The notes below the pieces were generated by a model. That model saw nothing but the letters and a program-made list of their open reading frames with translations. It made no database searches and was not told the origin of the DNA. A DNA stretch of 18,205 bases from assembly GCA_012032855.1 (NCBI GenBank), contig JAAUQA010000008.1, positions 1 to 18,205 on the forward strand. The letters run 5' to 3'. A program made the position numbers and the translations under genes. The DNA comes from Candidatus Competibacteraceae bacterium. Its GTDB lineage: Bacteria; Pseudomonadota; Gammaproteobacteria; Competibacterales; Competibacteraceae. This document shows, piece by piece, positions 1 through 9,545 of the stretch; position 1 is the stretch's first letter; each line of letters begins with the position of its first letter.

Positions 1-1
1 C

Positions 2-1779
2 TTAGCGACAGGTGAAGTGCTGGATGAGGAGATTCAGCCTAAACAGCTGTTAGTACACAACCACCGAGACTATCACATCTTAGACGTACAGGCGCGTCAA
101 TTGATGGGTTCCATCGTGCGGCGCACCGGTGATGAGGAAAAAGCCCGCAGCGTCATGAAGGAGATCCGTCGGGTCGGCTTCAAGGCGACCGATGCATTAG
201 CGAAAGTGATCGGCAAAGACAAGGCAGAGGCGGTTTCGAAGGCGTTGCTTGGCCTGAAACGCAAAGAATACTATTTCCGCTACAAAAAACCCCCCTTTAC
301 CAAGGAAGAAATCGAAACCCGCCTTGATCAACTTCGCAAAGACGCACACCGCCAGCAAGCTGCTGCGGTAAAAGACGGCCATCCCGCGTGTCGGGTTTTG
401 TTAACCGGCGGCACCGGCTTCGTGGGTCAGGAGATCATGTGGCAAGCCGCACATGACGACGCCATCGCAGAAATGGTGGTGCTGATTCGCCCGAAAAACA
501 TCATCGACCGCAAAACCAAACAAGTGGTCGGTGTATTGTCGCCCCCCGAGCGCGGCGAAAAATTGTTGGATCAGTTGTGCTTAAAAACGCCGAAAGAGCG
601 GGCTAAATTTCGCTTCATCGGCGGTGATGTTGAGAAACCTCAGTTCGGGGTCTCCGAGGAAGACATCGCCGTGCTTAAGAAAACCATTACTCATCTGATT
701 CACTGTGCCGCCAGCGTCTCTTTTGAAGATCCATACGAAGTGGCCTATCAGATCAACGTCAACGGCACCTTGAATGCGCTGGATTTCTCGCTGAGCCTGC
801 AGTCCGCTCCCGGCAGCCCGTTTATCGCCCATGTCGGTATCGAAACCTCCTATATTCATGGCCGGCAAATGCGGGAACTGGCGCGTGAGGACGAGATGGT
901 GTTTCCGCGCAACTTTTATAACAATTACTATGAATTGACCAAAGCGATGGGGAGCCTTGATACCGATCGCTACATGCTGGAGAAGGGACTCCGTGTGATT
1001 CAGCTTTGTCCGGCCATTGTCATCGGCGCGTTAAAAACCGGTAATAACCGGGGTGACACCAAGGTTGTCAACGCGCCGATCAATTTGTTCGGGCGTGCCA
1101 AACAGGCGTTATCGGAACAAAAAGGCAATTATGTAGAGCGAACCATGGCCGGTGCATTGGCAAGATGGCATCGGTTTTCCCTGGCGATCCTACCGCGCAA
1201 TTGAATCTGATCCCGGTGGATTGGGTGGTCAACGGCATCATAGCTGCGCTAACCAAGCCGGATGCCGTCGGCGAACGGATTCATTTGGCGACCGATAATC
1301 GCATTAAATCTCAAGATCTTCGTCAGATTGTCGGTGAAGAACTGGGTGTAGAGATCAGATTGGCCGAGCCGACGCTGCATCGCAATGTTACTTTGCCGGT
1401 GCTGGCCAAATTATTGACGACACTCAAACAGGACAAAGTCGCCAATGGATTGGAACGATTATCCATCATTTTCAGCCCCTACAATGAATGGGGTCAACCG
1501 ACCCATGAGGTAGGCAAAGATGCTCGCATTCTCGGCCTGCCCGAAACCCGCCCCAATACTAACCATGCGTTCCGCATGCTATGCCGGCACAATCGTTATG
1601 TGCAGGATTTTGGCCAGGTTCGGGATGTCCAGGAGATCGCCCGCCGTGAAACCGTCTGGACTGAATTTATCGACAACTTGGAAAAGAGTTCCGGTACACC
1701 GGTAGCGGAAATATCGGCCGATGACTTCCGTGCTGCGATACAAGAACACCTGGATCTGGACTCTTTTACACTGAAATAA
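2..1779 (+). CDS. Fatty-acyl-CoA/thioester reductase-like SDR protein, 5' partial, one frameshift
   Basis: The reading frame is open to the left edge, so the N-terminus lies outside the window. A charged, probably helical stretch of about 125 residues precedes a Rossmann fold with a TGGTGFVG nucleotide-binding motif (about nt 403-426). Further on are an HCAASVSF block and a YYELTK segment carrying the SDR Tyr-x-x-x-Lys pair (about nt 928-945). The NLIPVDWVV block (about nt 1204-1230) also resembles the Male-sterility/NAD_binding_4 family, which reduces acyl-CoA or carrier-bound thioesters to aldehyde or alcohol with NAD(P)H. The substrate cannot be told from sequence. The frame breaks near 1160-1165; adding one base (for example gcaaga+a+tggcatcg) joins residues ALAR to MASVFPGDP and restores one protein to the TAA at 1779. 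An intrinsic terminator follows. Family assignment is fairly sure, physiological role unknown. Confidence 0.75.
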
Positions 1780-1813
1780 AGGCCTCTGTTACCTGGAATA
1801 TTTTCCGCCCATC

Positions 1814-1846
1814 CGCCTTCCCCCGCCAGGGGGAAGGCGTTTTTTT
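1814..1846 (+). terminator. Rho-independent terminator after the reductase gene
   Basis: A perfect 11-bp GC-rich stem (CGCCTTCCCCC at 1814-1824 with GGGGGAAGGCG at 1829-1839) closes a GCCA tetraloop and is followed directly by seven T residues. It lies 35 bp after the reductase stop and 28 bp before the end of the convergent HMG-CoA reductase gene. The T-tract is only on the plus-strand side, so it should mainly stop rightward transcription. Confidence 0.93.
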
Positions 1847-1874
1847 AGCAGCTTAGGTCAGCCCCTCTTTCTAA

Positions 1875-3416
1875 TCAGCGGTTCCGGCCGTATTTTTCGT
1901 GACTGGACACCCAATCGGACGACGAAATAGCGGACGCCAGCGACAGTTCGCCGGCCAGCACCACACCACCGATAATTTCAGCCAGTTTGTAGACTGATCC
2001 TCTGCCCTGACAACCCATAACCCGCAGACATTCGTTTTGGGTCGGCAGCTTGGTTCCGCCTCCGTGGGTTGCCACAATCAGCGATGGGATTGTGATGGAA
2101 ACATAGAGATCCCGTTCGGGGGTTAGCTCGGCGTAAAAAATACCTGCCGAAGACTCCGCGACGTTGGCTACATCCTGGCCGGTGGCGATAAACAGGGCGG
2201 TAATCGCATTGGCTGAGTGGCAGCCATTGTTATTGGCGCCTGACAGTAGCGCGCCGACATTGGCTACACCGCTGTGATAGGCCAACATCTCCGGTTCTAC
2301 CCGCATTCGTTGAATGAGCGTGTCGCGTTTAATCACGGCTTCAGCGGTAACCCGTTTACCACGGGTTTTCATGCTATTGATCTGCGATGCTTTCTTGTCG
2401 GTAGCAAAGTTGGATTCGAGGTAAAAATGTTTAACGTTCGGGTAGGTATCCAGAATCCAACTGCAGGCTGCGAAGGTCGCACGTCCGACCATATTCTGGC
2501 CGGCGGCATCGCCGGTGGAGTAGTTAAAACGCAGATAAGCAAATTTGCTGGCCAGGAAGGTATCAATGTATTGCAACTTAGCGACACTTGAAGTGGCTTC
2601 GGCTTCCTCAGCGATTTGGTCCATATTTTCGTTAACCCACTTTACGAAATCACGTGCGCCGCGTGCGTCTTCGAATACGAATACCGGAGCCCGCTGCATG
2701 GCGTCACCCACCACGGTGCACTTCACCCCGCCGCACAAATTGAGCAGCTTGATGCCTCGATTGTAAGAAGCGACCAATGTCCCTTCCGAAGTGGCCATCG
2801 GGATCAGGAAATCTCCTTTCGCATTTTCTCCATTGACTCTAATCGGCCCGGCAAATCCCAGCGGAATTTGCGCGATCCCGGTCATGTTCTCGACATTACC
2901 GGCGAGTTGATGCGGGTCGAAGGAAAATTGGCTGGCATGTTCTAATTTAACCCCGGTCAGGTGTTCGACGAATTCCTGCCGTTCCCGGATGATCTGATCA
3001 CCGTAATCGTCGGTGTCGTCGCGAGGTATTTCCGGTATCTCGTATTTAAAATCGGAAATCGCGTCTTCCACCTCAAGGTTCAGTTCTCCGAAAGGTTCGG
3101 TATTAAAGGCCAATTGTATATTGTGTTTACCCTCCGCTAAGGGAGCGGTTTTAGCGATAATCGTCACGGTTTGCCCAAGTGGGAAATCAAGTGGATGATC
3201 CGCGGAGATTTGCGTCTGCGAATAGACTTTGTCATCACCCAGATCGATGGTTACCGTGTTTAGCGGCGCTGATTTGCCATCGATTTGAACGCTAAGCAAG
3301 CTGATAAGCTTGGCATTGCTCAAGCGATTCTTGATGGAAAATTGAATGCCGGTTTCGCTGTTATGCAGACTGGAGAAGTTATACAGTTGTTTAAGCAGCA
3401 GGCTGGGTATAGACAT
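1875..3416 (-). CDS. Hydroxymethylglutaryl-CoA reductase, class I-like, with N-terminal beta-rich extension
   Basis: This 513-residue protein reduces HMG-CoA to mevalonate, or runs the reverse reaction, with NAD(P)H. The catalytic part covers about residues 125-513. Visible motifs are IAQIPLGFAGP (181-191), TSEGTLVAS with the catalytic Glu (E211), DAMQRAPV (238-245), the DAAGQNMVGRA cofactor-loop block (303-313), TDKK with Asp340/Lys341, GQD with Asp415, and a C-terminal SSHEKYGRNR with the expected catalytic His506. The DAMQRAP and TDKK patterns fit class I (eukaryote/archaeal-type) better than class II. There is no membrane anchor. Instead residues 1-120 look like a soluble beta-rich domain (GxQFSxKN..., then APLAEGKHNIQL) faintly reminiscent of DUF6379, which is an inference. 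The ATG at 3416 has GAGG 9 nt upstream. The gene is monocistronic and convergent with the reductase; no other mevalonate gene is in the window. Confidence 0.93.
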   Translation of the reverse strand: MSIPSLLLKQLYNFSSLHNSETGIQFSIKNRLSNAKLISLLSVQIDGKSAPLNTVTIDLGDDKVYSQTQISADHPLDFPLGQTVTIIAKTAPLAEGKHNIQLAFNTEPFGELNLEVEDAISDFKYEIPEIPRDDTDDYGDQIIRERQEFVEHLTGVKLEHASQFSFDPHQLAGNVENMTGIAQIPLGFAGPIRVNGENAKGDFLIPMATSEGTLVASYNRGIKLLNLCGGVKCTVVGDAMQRAPVFVFEDARGARDFVKWVNENMDQIAEEAEATSSVAKLQYIDTFLASKFAYLRFNYSTGDAAGQNMVGRATFAACSWILDTYPNVKHFYLESNFATDKKASQINSMKTRGKRVTAEAVIKRDTLIQRMRVEPEMLAYHSGVANVGALLSGANNNGCHSANAITALFIATGQDVANVAESSAGIFYAELTPERDLYVSITIPSLIVATHGGGTKLPTQNECLRVMGCQGRGSVYKLAEIIGGVVLAGELSLASAISSSDWVSSHEKYGRNR

Positions 3417-3727
3417 TTAGAGCATCCTCATAGGTGTTGTTTCGACAAGCAATGGGCAGCGCAAGCAGCTTTCGCCTCTAGCAGGCGCGGTCACTCAAGC
3501 TGTCGGGCAGCGCAAAATCCACTCACTCTGAAACAGATTCAGAACCAGCGTTATCACAGTCTCGCACTAACCGATGACAGTATTCGGAATGGGCTGAATG
3601 GTTCGACATACTAAATGATGAGATATTCCTGGCGCATCAGGTGGGACTAAACTCTGAGATAGGTCTGGAGAATGCACATCTGCGGTCGCAGAGGAGCGGT
3701 GCCGGCGTGATAACGAACATCATGGGT
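3417..3727. other. Intergenic region between HMG-CoA reductase and gyrA; no gene seen
   Basis: This part of the divergent gap holds no convincing coding frame, tRNA or rRNA. The only structure noted is a perfect inverted repeat TCTGAA-5 nt-TTCAGA (3527-3543) about 110 bp upstream of the HMG-CoA reductase start, and an 11-nt direct repeat GGGCAGCGCAA at 3454-3464 and 3505-3515. Both could be regulator sites or chance. Confidence 0.5.
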
Positions 3728-3783
3728 TGGGTAGTATTGTACCCAGCGTGCTATAATAATTCGTTTTTTTACGTATAGCACGC
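3728..3783 (+). promoter_or_regulatory. gyrA promoter region with two abutting inverted repeats
   Basis: A consensus -10 box TATAAT lies at 3752-3757, about 80 bp before the gyrA ATG. A weak -35 candidate is TTGGGT, 19 nt upstream. The -10 box is inside a perfect 10-bp inverted repeat: GCGTGCTATA at 3746-3755 and TATAGCACGC at 3774-3783, with an inner CGT/ACG pair around a T-run. Directly upstream sits TGGGTA-6 nt-TACCCA (3728-3745). The arrangement could be an operator covering the promoter or a hairpin at the 5' end of the transcript. The promoter call is supported by the -10 only. Confidence 0.6.
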
Positions 3784-3834
3784 ACTAGATCAAACTCATG
3801 CTCAAACACGCCAAATTGAGGGACTGCTCTTATC

Positions 3835-6409
3835 ATGGATGAGTTCGCTAAAGAAGTTCTGCCGGTTTACCTAGAAGACGAAATGAAGCAGTCCTATCTC
3901 GATTACGCCATGAGCGTGATCGTGGGCAGGGCGCTACCCGACGTGCGCGACGGTCTTAAACCCGTGCACCGGCGGGTGCTTTACGCCATGAGTGAACTCG
4001 GCAACGAGTGGAACAAGCCCTATAAAAAGTCTGCTCGAGTAGCCGGCGAAGTGGTGGGTAAATACCATCCGCACGGCGAGACTGCGGTCTATGACACCAT
4101 CGTGCGCATGGCCCAGCCCTTTTCCATGCGTTATCTATTGGTGGACGGGCAAGGTAATTTCGGCTCCGTCGACGGTGATGCGCCGGCAGCCATGCGTTAC
4201 ACCGAAGTGCGCATGTCCCGTATTGCTCAGCAACTACTGGCTGACATCGACAAAGACACCGTCGATTTCGTCCCCAACTACGATGAGCAGGAACACGAAC
4301 CAGTTGTTTTCCCCACCCGGCTGCCGCATTTATTGATCAACGGTGCATCCGGAATTGCGGTCGGCATGGCCACCAATATTCCGCCGCACAATTTGGCAGA
4401 GGTGATCGACACCTGTGTCGCCCTGATCGACAACCCGGATCTGACCATCATTGAACTGATGCAGCATCTGCCGGGTCCCGATTTCCCTACGGCGGCGATC
4501 ATCAACGGTTCTCAAGGCATTGTGGAGGCTTATCAAACCGGCCGTGGCCGGGTTTATCTGCGTGCCCGCAGTCATTTCGAAGTCGACGAGGAGCGCGGCC
4601 GGCAGGCGCTGATCATCACCGAGCTGCCGTATCAGGTGAACAAGGCCCGCTTGATCGAAAAAATCGCCGAGCTGGTTAAAGAAAAGAAACTCGAAGGCAT
4701 TAGCGAGTTGCGCGATGAGTCCGACAAGGACGGGATGCGCATTTATATTGAGTTGCGGCGTGGCGAAGTCGGCGAAGTGGTGCTGAATAACTTATATCAG
4801 CATACTGCGTTGCAGAACGTATTCGGCATCAATATGGTGGCCTTGGTCGATGGGCAACCGCGCTTGCTGAATCTCAAGGAGATTCTGGAAGCATTTATCC
4901 GCCATCGCCGTGAAGTGGTGGTTCGTCGGACCGAATTCGATCTGCGCAAAGCGCGCGAGCGTGCCCATATCCTGGAAGGACAGGCGGTCGCTCTGGCTAA
5001 TATCGACCCCATCGTCGAGCTGATTAAAGCGGCCCCCGATCCCGCCGCGGCAAAGAGCGGTTTGCTGGAGCCGCTCTGGCAACCGGGCGTAGTCACCGGC
5101 ATGGTGTCTCGCGCCGGTGTCGACATCACCCCAGCGTCCGACGAGCCTTACGGGCTCACGGAAAGCGGTTATCGATTATCGCCCGTCCAGGCGCAAGCCA
5201 TCTTGGAACTGCGTCTGCAACGCCTCACCGCTTTGGAGCAGGATAAAATCGTCGGCGAGTACCAGGGGTTGCTATCTACGATTAATGAATTGCTGGAAAT
5301 TCTGACCTTACCGGAACGGCTCATCCAAGTAATACGGGACGAATTGCTGGAAGTCCGCGAGCAGTTCAGTGACACGCGGCGCACCGAAATCTGCCTCGAA
5401 CAAAAAGCGCTGAACTTGGAAGATTTGATCAGCGAGGAAGACCGGGTGGTGACGCTTTCGCATACCGGCTATGTCAAATCGCAATCCTTGTCCTTGTATC
5501 AAGCCCAGCGCCGCGGTGGACGAGGCCGAGCGGTGACCAGCATCAAGGAAGAGGACTTTGTCGAAAAGCTGTTCGTGGCCAGCAGTCACGATATGATCTT
5601 GTGTTTTTCCAATCATGGCAAAGTATACTGGAAAAAAGTCTATGAACTGCCCCATGCCAGCCGTGTTGCGCGTGGCCGGCCTATCGTGAACTTGCTCCCT
5701 CTGGAGGAAGGCGAACGCATCAACGCGGTGTTGCCGGTACGGGAGTTCAGCGACAGTCATTATTTATTTTTCGCCACGTCAGCCGGCACGGTCAAGAAAA
5801 CGCCGTTGTCGGAATATTCCCGGCCTCGGCCCAGCGGAATCATCGCCATTGATTTACGCGATGGTCATCAGTTGGTCGATGTGGCGATTACCGACGGTCA
5901 CCAGGATGTGATGTTGTTTACCAATGCCGGGAAAGCCATTCGCTTTTCCGAAACTGAAGTGCGCACCGTAGGGCGTTCCGCGCAGGGGGTGCGGGCGATT
6001 CGTTTGGGTGAGGGCCTAAGCAGTCATTGCGCTGTTGGTAGTGGCGCAGGGCATGATTTTGACAGCCACTGAAAATGGTTACGGTAAGCGTACCCACAGC
6101 GATGAATACCCGCGTCAGGGACGTGGCGGACAGGGGGTGTTTTCCATTCGAACCTCGGAACGTAACGGGGCTGTGGTGGGCGCCGTGTTGGTGGATCAAC
6201 AGGATGAAATCATGTTAATTACTCAGGGGGGCACCCTGGTGCGTACCCGTGTGGACGGCATTTCGGTGTTAGGGCGCAATACTCAGGGCGTGAAACTGAT
6301 CAGCCTGCAAAATGACGAGAATTTGATCGGCGTCGAGAGAATTGAGGGTATCGGCGAATCGGACGAGTCGGATGCACCGGACGAACCCGATACGGCTGAA
6401 ACTGACTGA
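3835..6409 (+). CDS. gyrA: DNA gyrase subunit A (one apparent frameshift)
   Basis: GyrA is the breakage-reunion subunit of gyrase, which introduces negative supercoils. The N-terminal [21 protein letters not shown] block is diagnostic. The catalytic tyrosine is Tyr122 (AAMRYTE), the same number as in E. coli. The quinolone-resistance region reads GETAVYD at 81-87, with Thr83 and Asp87. The GyrA box QRRGGRG begins at residue 558 and separates gyrase from topoisomerase IV; beta-pinwheel repeats follow to an acidic tail. The frame breaks near 6017: removing the T at 6017 turns GGCCTAAGCA into GGCCAAGCA and gives [15 protein letters not shown], running on to the TGA at 6407-6409. The corrected protein is 857 residues, a normal length. 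Since gyrA is essential, the break is most likely a sequence error. The start has only a weak, distant GAGGG. pheA follows after 33 bp. Confidence 0.97.
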
Positions 6410-6442
6410 CCGCAGGATCAGGTACCGGAAATCACGAGGATT

Positions 6443-7521
6443 ATGTCGGAATCACTGCAAGCTATCCGCGAACAGATCGACGCCTTAGATGAGCAAATCC
6501 AAGCGCTCATCAGCGAACGAGCCCGTTGCGCTCAGCGCATCGCCGCGATCAAACAGTCTCTCAACGACAGCGCTGATTTTTACCGGCCTGAACGCGAGGC
6601 ACAGGTGTTGCGGCGGTCATGGAGCGCAACCAGGGACCCTTGAGCAACGAGGACATCGCGCGACTGTTTCGGGAAATTATGTCGACCTGCCTGGCCCTGC
6701 AGGAGCCGGTGCGAGTGGCTTTCCTGGGCCCTGAAGGCACCTTCACGCAAGCGGCCGTGCTCAAACATTTCGGCCAATCGGTGCATGCCATACCGCTACG
6801 CGCCATCGACGAAGTGTTCCGCGAAGTGGAAGCCGGTACAGCACATTACGGGGTGGTGCCGGTAGAGAATTCCACCGAAGGTGTGGTGAATCACACCCTG
6901 GATCGGTTTTTACAATCACCGTTGAAAATCTGCGGTGAAGTGCAGCTACGCATTCATCACCATTTAATTGGTCAAACCCCTAATTTGCGGGCGATCCGGC
7001 GCATTTATTCCCATCAACAATCGCTGGCCCAATGCCGCGAGTGGCTGGCGCTGAATCTGCCGGATGTGGAACAGATCGCTGTCAGCAGCAATGGCGAGGC
7101 GGTGCGGCTGGCGCATGAAGACTCGGACAGCGCCGCTATCGCCGGGCAGATCGCGGCGGATATTTACCGCCTGCCGGTGCTCGCTGCGAATATTGAGGAC
7201 GAACCGACCAACACCACCCGGTTTCTAATCATCGGCAACCAAGCCATTCCGCCTTCGGGACAGGATAAGACGACCGTGCTGATGGCGTCGTATCACCGTC
7301 CCGGTTCGCTGTATAAATTACTGGAGCCCATCGCCCGTTACGGGATCAGTATGTCGCGCATTGAATCCCGGCCATCGGGACGCGGCATGTGGGATTATGT
7401 GTTTTTCATCGACATGGATGGCCATATCACCGATGAGCCGATGACTCGTGCGCTCGCTGAACTGGAACGCGAAGCTAGCCTGTTCCGGGTTCTGGGCGCT
7501 TATCCGGCCGGCGTTCTGTAG
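6443..7521 (+). CDS. pheA: Bifunctional chorismate mutase / prephenate dehydratase (one apparent frameshift)
   Basis: The P-protein converts chorismate to prephenate and then to phenylpyruvate, the committed branch to phenylalanine. Residues 1-90 are an AroQ-type chorismate mutase helix bundle (IREQIDALDEQIQALISERA, then FYRPEREAQVLRR). The dehydratase follows, with GPEGTFTQAA, VPVENSTEG and the catalytic TNTTRF motif. A C-terminal ACT domain has ESRPSGRGMWDYVFFID and probably binds phenylalanine for feedback control. The frame breaks at 6615-6616: one more G (CGGCGG+G+TCATG) gives LRRVMERNQGPLSNEDIARLF and a 359-residue protein, the usual length. GAGG lies just before the ATG. The gene is 33 bp after gyrA and 17 bp before hisC, so it is probably cotranscribed with them. 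Confidence 0.95.
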
Positions 7522-7538
7522 CAGAGAGATCCAGCATT

Positions 7539-8662
7539 ATGATTCCGTGTGATTTCAATGAATTGGCGGCACCCGGCGTGCGCGCTTTACAGCCCTACCA
7601 GCCGGGCAAGCCTGAAAGCGAATTGCGGCGGGAGTACGGGCTTGATCAAATCGTTAAGCTCGCCTCCAATGAAAATCCACTGGGACCCAGCCCACACGCT
7701 CTAGCCGCCGTACAGGCGCATTGCGCAGAGGTGCACCGCTATCCCGATGGCAATGGCTTCGAACTGAAGATCGCGTTAGCGAATCATCACGGCGTCGATC
7801 CCGCTACCATTACCTTGGGCAACGGATCTAACGATGTGTTGGAATTGATCGGACGGGCTTTTCTGACCCCGGCGCACCAAGCGGTATTTTCCGAACATGC
7901 ATTCGCCGTTTATCCGCTGGTGGTGCAAGCTGTCGGTGCGCAGGCGCGAGTCGCCGCCGCCAATCCGTCGGAGCATCCAATGCCTTACGGCCACGATCTT
8001 GACGCCATTGCGGAGTTAATTACCGAACATACCCGAGTGGTGTTTATCGCCAACCCCAATAACCCGACCGGCACCTGGTTGGATCAGGATGCTTTATTGA
8101 CGTTTTTGGAACGGGTTCCCAGTGATGTGCTGGTGGTGCTTGATGAAGCCTATGGCGAATATGTGGAAGAATCGGCTTATCCGAATACTGTTCCGTGGCT
8201 GGCGCAATTTCCTAATTTGATTCTAACGCGGACTTTTTCTAAGGCTTATGGACTAGCTGGTCTGCGGGTCGGTTATGCGCTCTCACACCCGGCGGTGGCC
8301 GATCTGTTGAATCGAGTTCGACAACCCTTCAACGTCAATAGCTTGGCGTAGCTGCCGCCACCGCTGCCTTGGCGGATTCCGATTTCTTGGCGAACAGCCG
8401 CGCCGTCAATCGTGCCGGTCTCCAACAATTGAGGAACGCGTTCGCTGAATTAGGATTGCGCTGTTTACCTTCGGTGGGCAATTTTCTGTGCGTGCATACG
8501 GTACGGCCCGGTCGGGAAATCTTTACCGCTTTACTGGCCAAAGGCGTCATCGTGCGTCCGGTCGATAATTACCGGTTGCCGGACTATCTGCGCGTTACTG
8601 TCGGTACCGACACGGGAAAATCAGCGTTGATAGACGCGTTGTGTGAAGTGGTGCAACATTGA
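7539..8662 (+). CDS. hisC: Histidinol-phosphate aminotransferase family protein (one apparent frameshift)
   Basis: This is a PLP-dependent fold-type I aminotransferase. The N-terminal KLASNENPLGPSP block, the NPNNPTGTW block, the LDEAYGEY block with the PLP-contacting Asp, and FSKAYGLAGLRVGY with the PLP lysine are all present. A frame break near 8346-8349 is repaired by one G (TTGGCG+G+TAGCTGCC), giving NSLAVAAATAALADSDF and 374 residues in all. Family members in this operon position (hisC2-like) commonly transaminate aromatic 2-oxo acids as well as imidazoleacetol phosphate. The location between pheA and tyrA suggests phenylalanine and tyrosine synthesis, but substrate use is inferred. Its stop codon overlaps the tyrA start. 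Confidence 0.93.
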
Positions 8663-9537
8663 TAGACACAACACCTCTGATCCCCCGCTTATGCATTATC
8701 GGCGTCGGTCTGATTGGCGGTTCGCTGGCCAAAGCGCTCAAGCAGGTCGAAGTGGTGGGTGAGATTTTGGGCGCCGGGCGGCGCGAAGAAACGCTACGCA
8801 AAGCCTTGGAATTAGGCGTCATTGATCGCTATGAAACCGATCTGCCGCTGGCCGTGGCCGAAGCCGATGTGGTGGTGGTGGCCGTTCCCCTGGGAGCCGT
8901 TTTCAAGGTTTTCGCCGCCATTGCCGATCATTTGCCGCCCCACTGCATTTTGACCGATGTCGGCAGCTCCAAGGCCAGTGTCGTGCAAGATGCGCGGCGT
9001 GTATTCGGCCGTATTCCGTCGAATTTCGTACCCGGCCATCCCATCGCGGGTAACGAACGAAGCGGTGTGGAAGCGGCATTTCCGGAATTATTCCGCAACC
9101 GGCGAATCATCTTGACGCCGTTGGTGGAAACCGAAGCCGATGCGCATACGATGATACGCCGCATGTGGGAGGCTACCGGCGCGGAAGTCACCGATATGGG
9201 CGTAAAGCATCACGATGAGGTGCTAGCCGCGACCAGTCATTTGCCGCACATGCTGGCTTATGCCTTGGTCGATACCCTGGCGCGCATGGACGACCGGGCG
9301 GAGATTTTCCGCTACGCGGCAGGCGGCTTTCGCGATTTTACCCGCATTGCCTCCAGCGATCCGCAAATGTGGCATGATGTCTGTCTCGCCAACCGAGAAG
9401 CGTTGTTGGCCGTGTTGGAGTCGTTCAGCGAGGATTTAGCTCGGTTGACCGATGCCATCCGGCGCACCGATAGCGACGCCATCATGGAAGTGTTCCAACG
9501 CGCCAAACATGCGCGCGATAACCTCTATCTGCGTTGA
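8659..9537 (+). CDS. tyrA: Prephenate dehydrogenase (or arogenate dehydrogenase)
   Basis: The enzyme oxidatively decarboxylates prephenate to 4-hydroxyphenylpyruvate in tyrosine synthesis, using NAD(P)+. A Rossmann motif IIGVGLIGGSLAKAL starts near residue 13. PGHPIAGNERSG and the later LAATSHLPHMLAYAL block are typical of the TyrA catalytic region. The protein has 292 residues with no fused chorismate mutase and no ACT domain. The start is TTG at 8659, overlapping the hisC TGA; an in-frame TGA at 8644 leaves no earlier start. In Pseudomonas the homologue is fused to aroA; here the two are separate genes. Confidence 0.93.
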   Translation: MIDTTPLIPRLCIIGVGLIGGSLAKALKQVEVVGEILGAGRREETLRKALELGVIDRYETDLPLAVAEADVVVVAVPLGAVFKVFAAIADHLPPHCILTDVGSSKASVVQDARRVFGRIPSNFVPGHPIAGNERSGVEAAFPELFRNRRIILTPLVETEADAHTMIRRMWEATGAEVTDMGVKHHDEVLAATSHLPHMLAYALVDTLARMDDRAEIFRYAAGGFRDFTRIASSDPQMWHDVCLANREALLAVLESFSEDLARLTDAIRRTDSDAIMEVFQRAKHARDNLYLR

Positions 9538-9545
9538 GCGCTACC

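Noticed and set aside
3285..3614. 109-residue plus-strand reading frame across the HMG-CoA reductase start
   Set aside because: It is mostly antisense to a well-supported gene, has no recognisable domain, and its tail lies in promoter-like sequence.
3430..3720. tRNA, 5S or 6S RNA in the gyrA upstream gap
   Set aside because: A GGTTCGA-like string and a small CTGCG/CGCAG hairpin occur, but no cloverleaf, acceptor stem or known RNA pattern could be assembled.
5308..5760. 150-residue minus-strand reading frame inside gyrA
   Set aside because: It is antisense to the conserved GyrA C-terminal domain and its composition mirrors the sense codons.
6010..6040. Programmed ribosomal frameshift in gyrA
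   Set aside because: There is no slippery heptamer or downstream pseudoknot candidate, and similar one-base breaks occur in seven other genes, so a shared error source is simpler.
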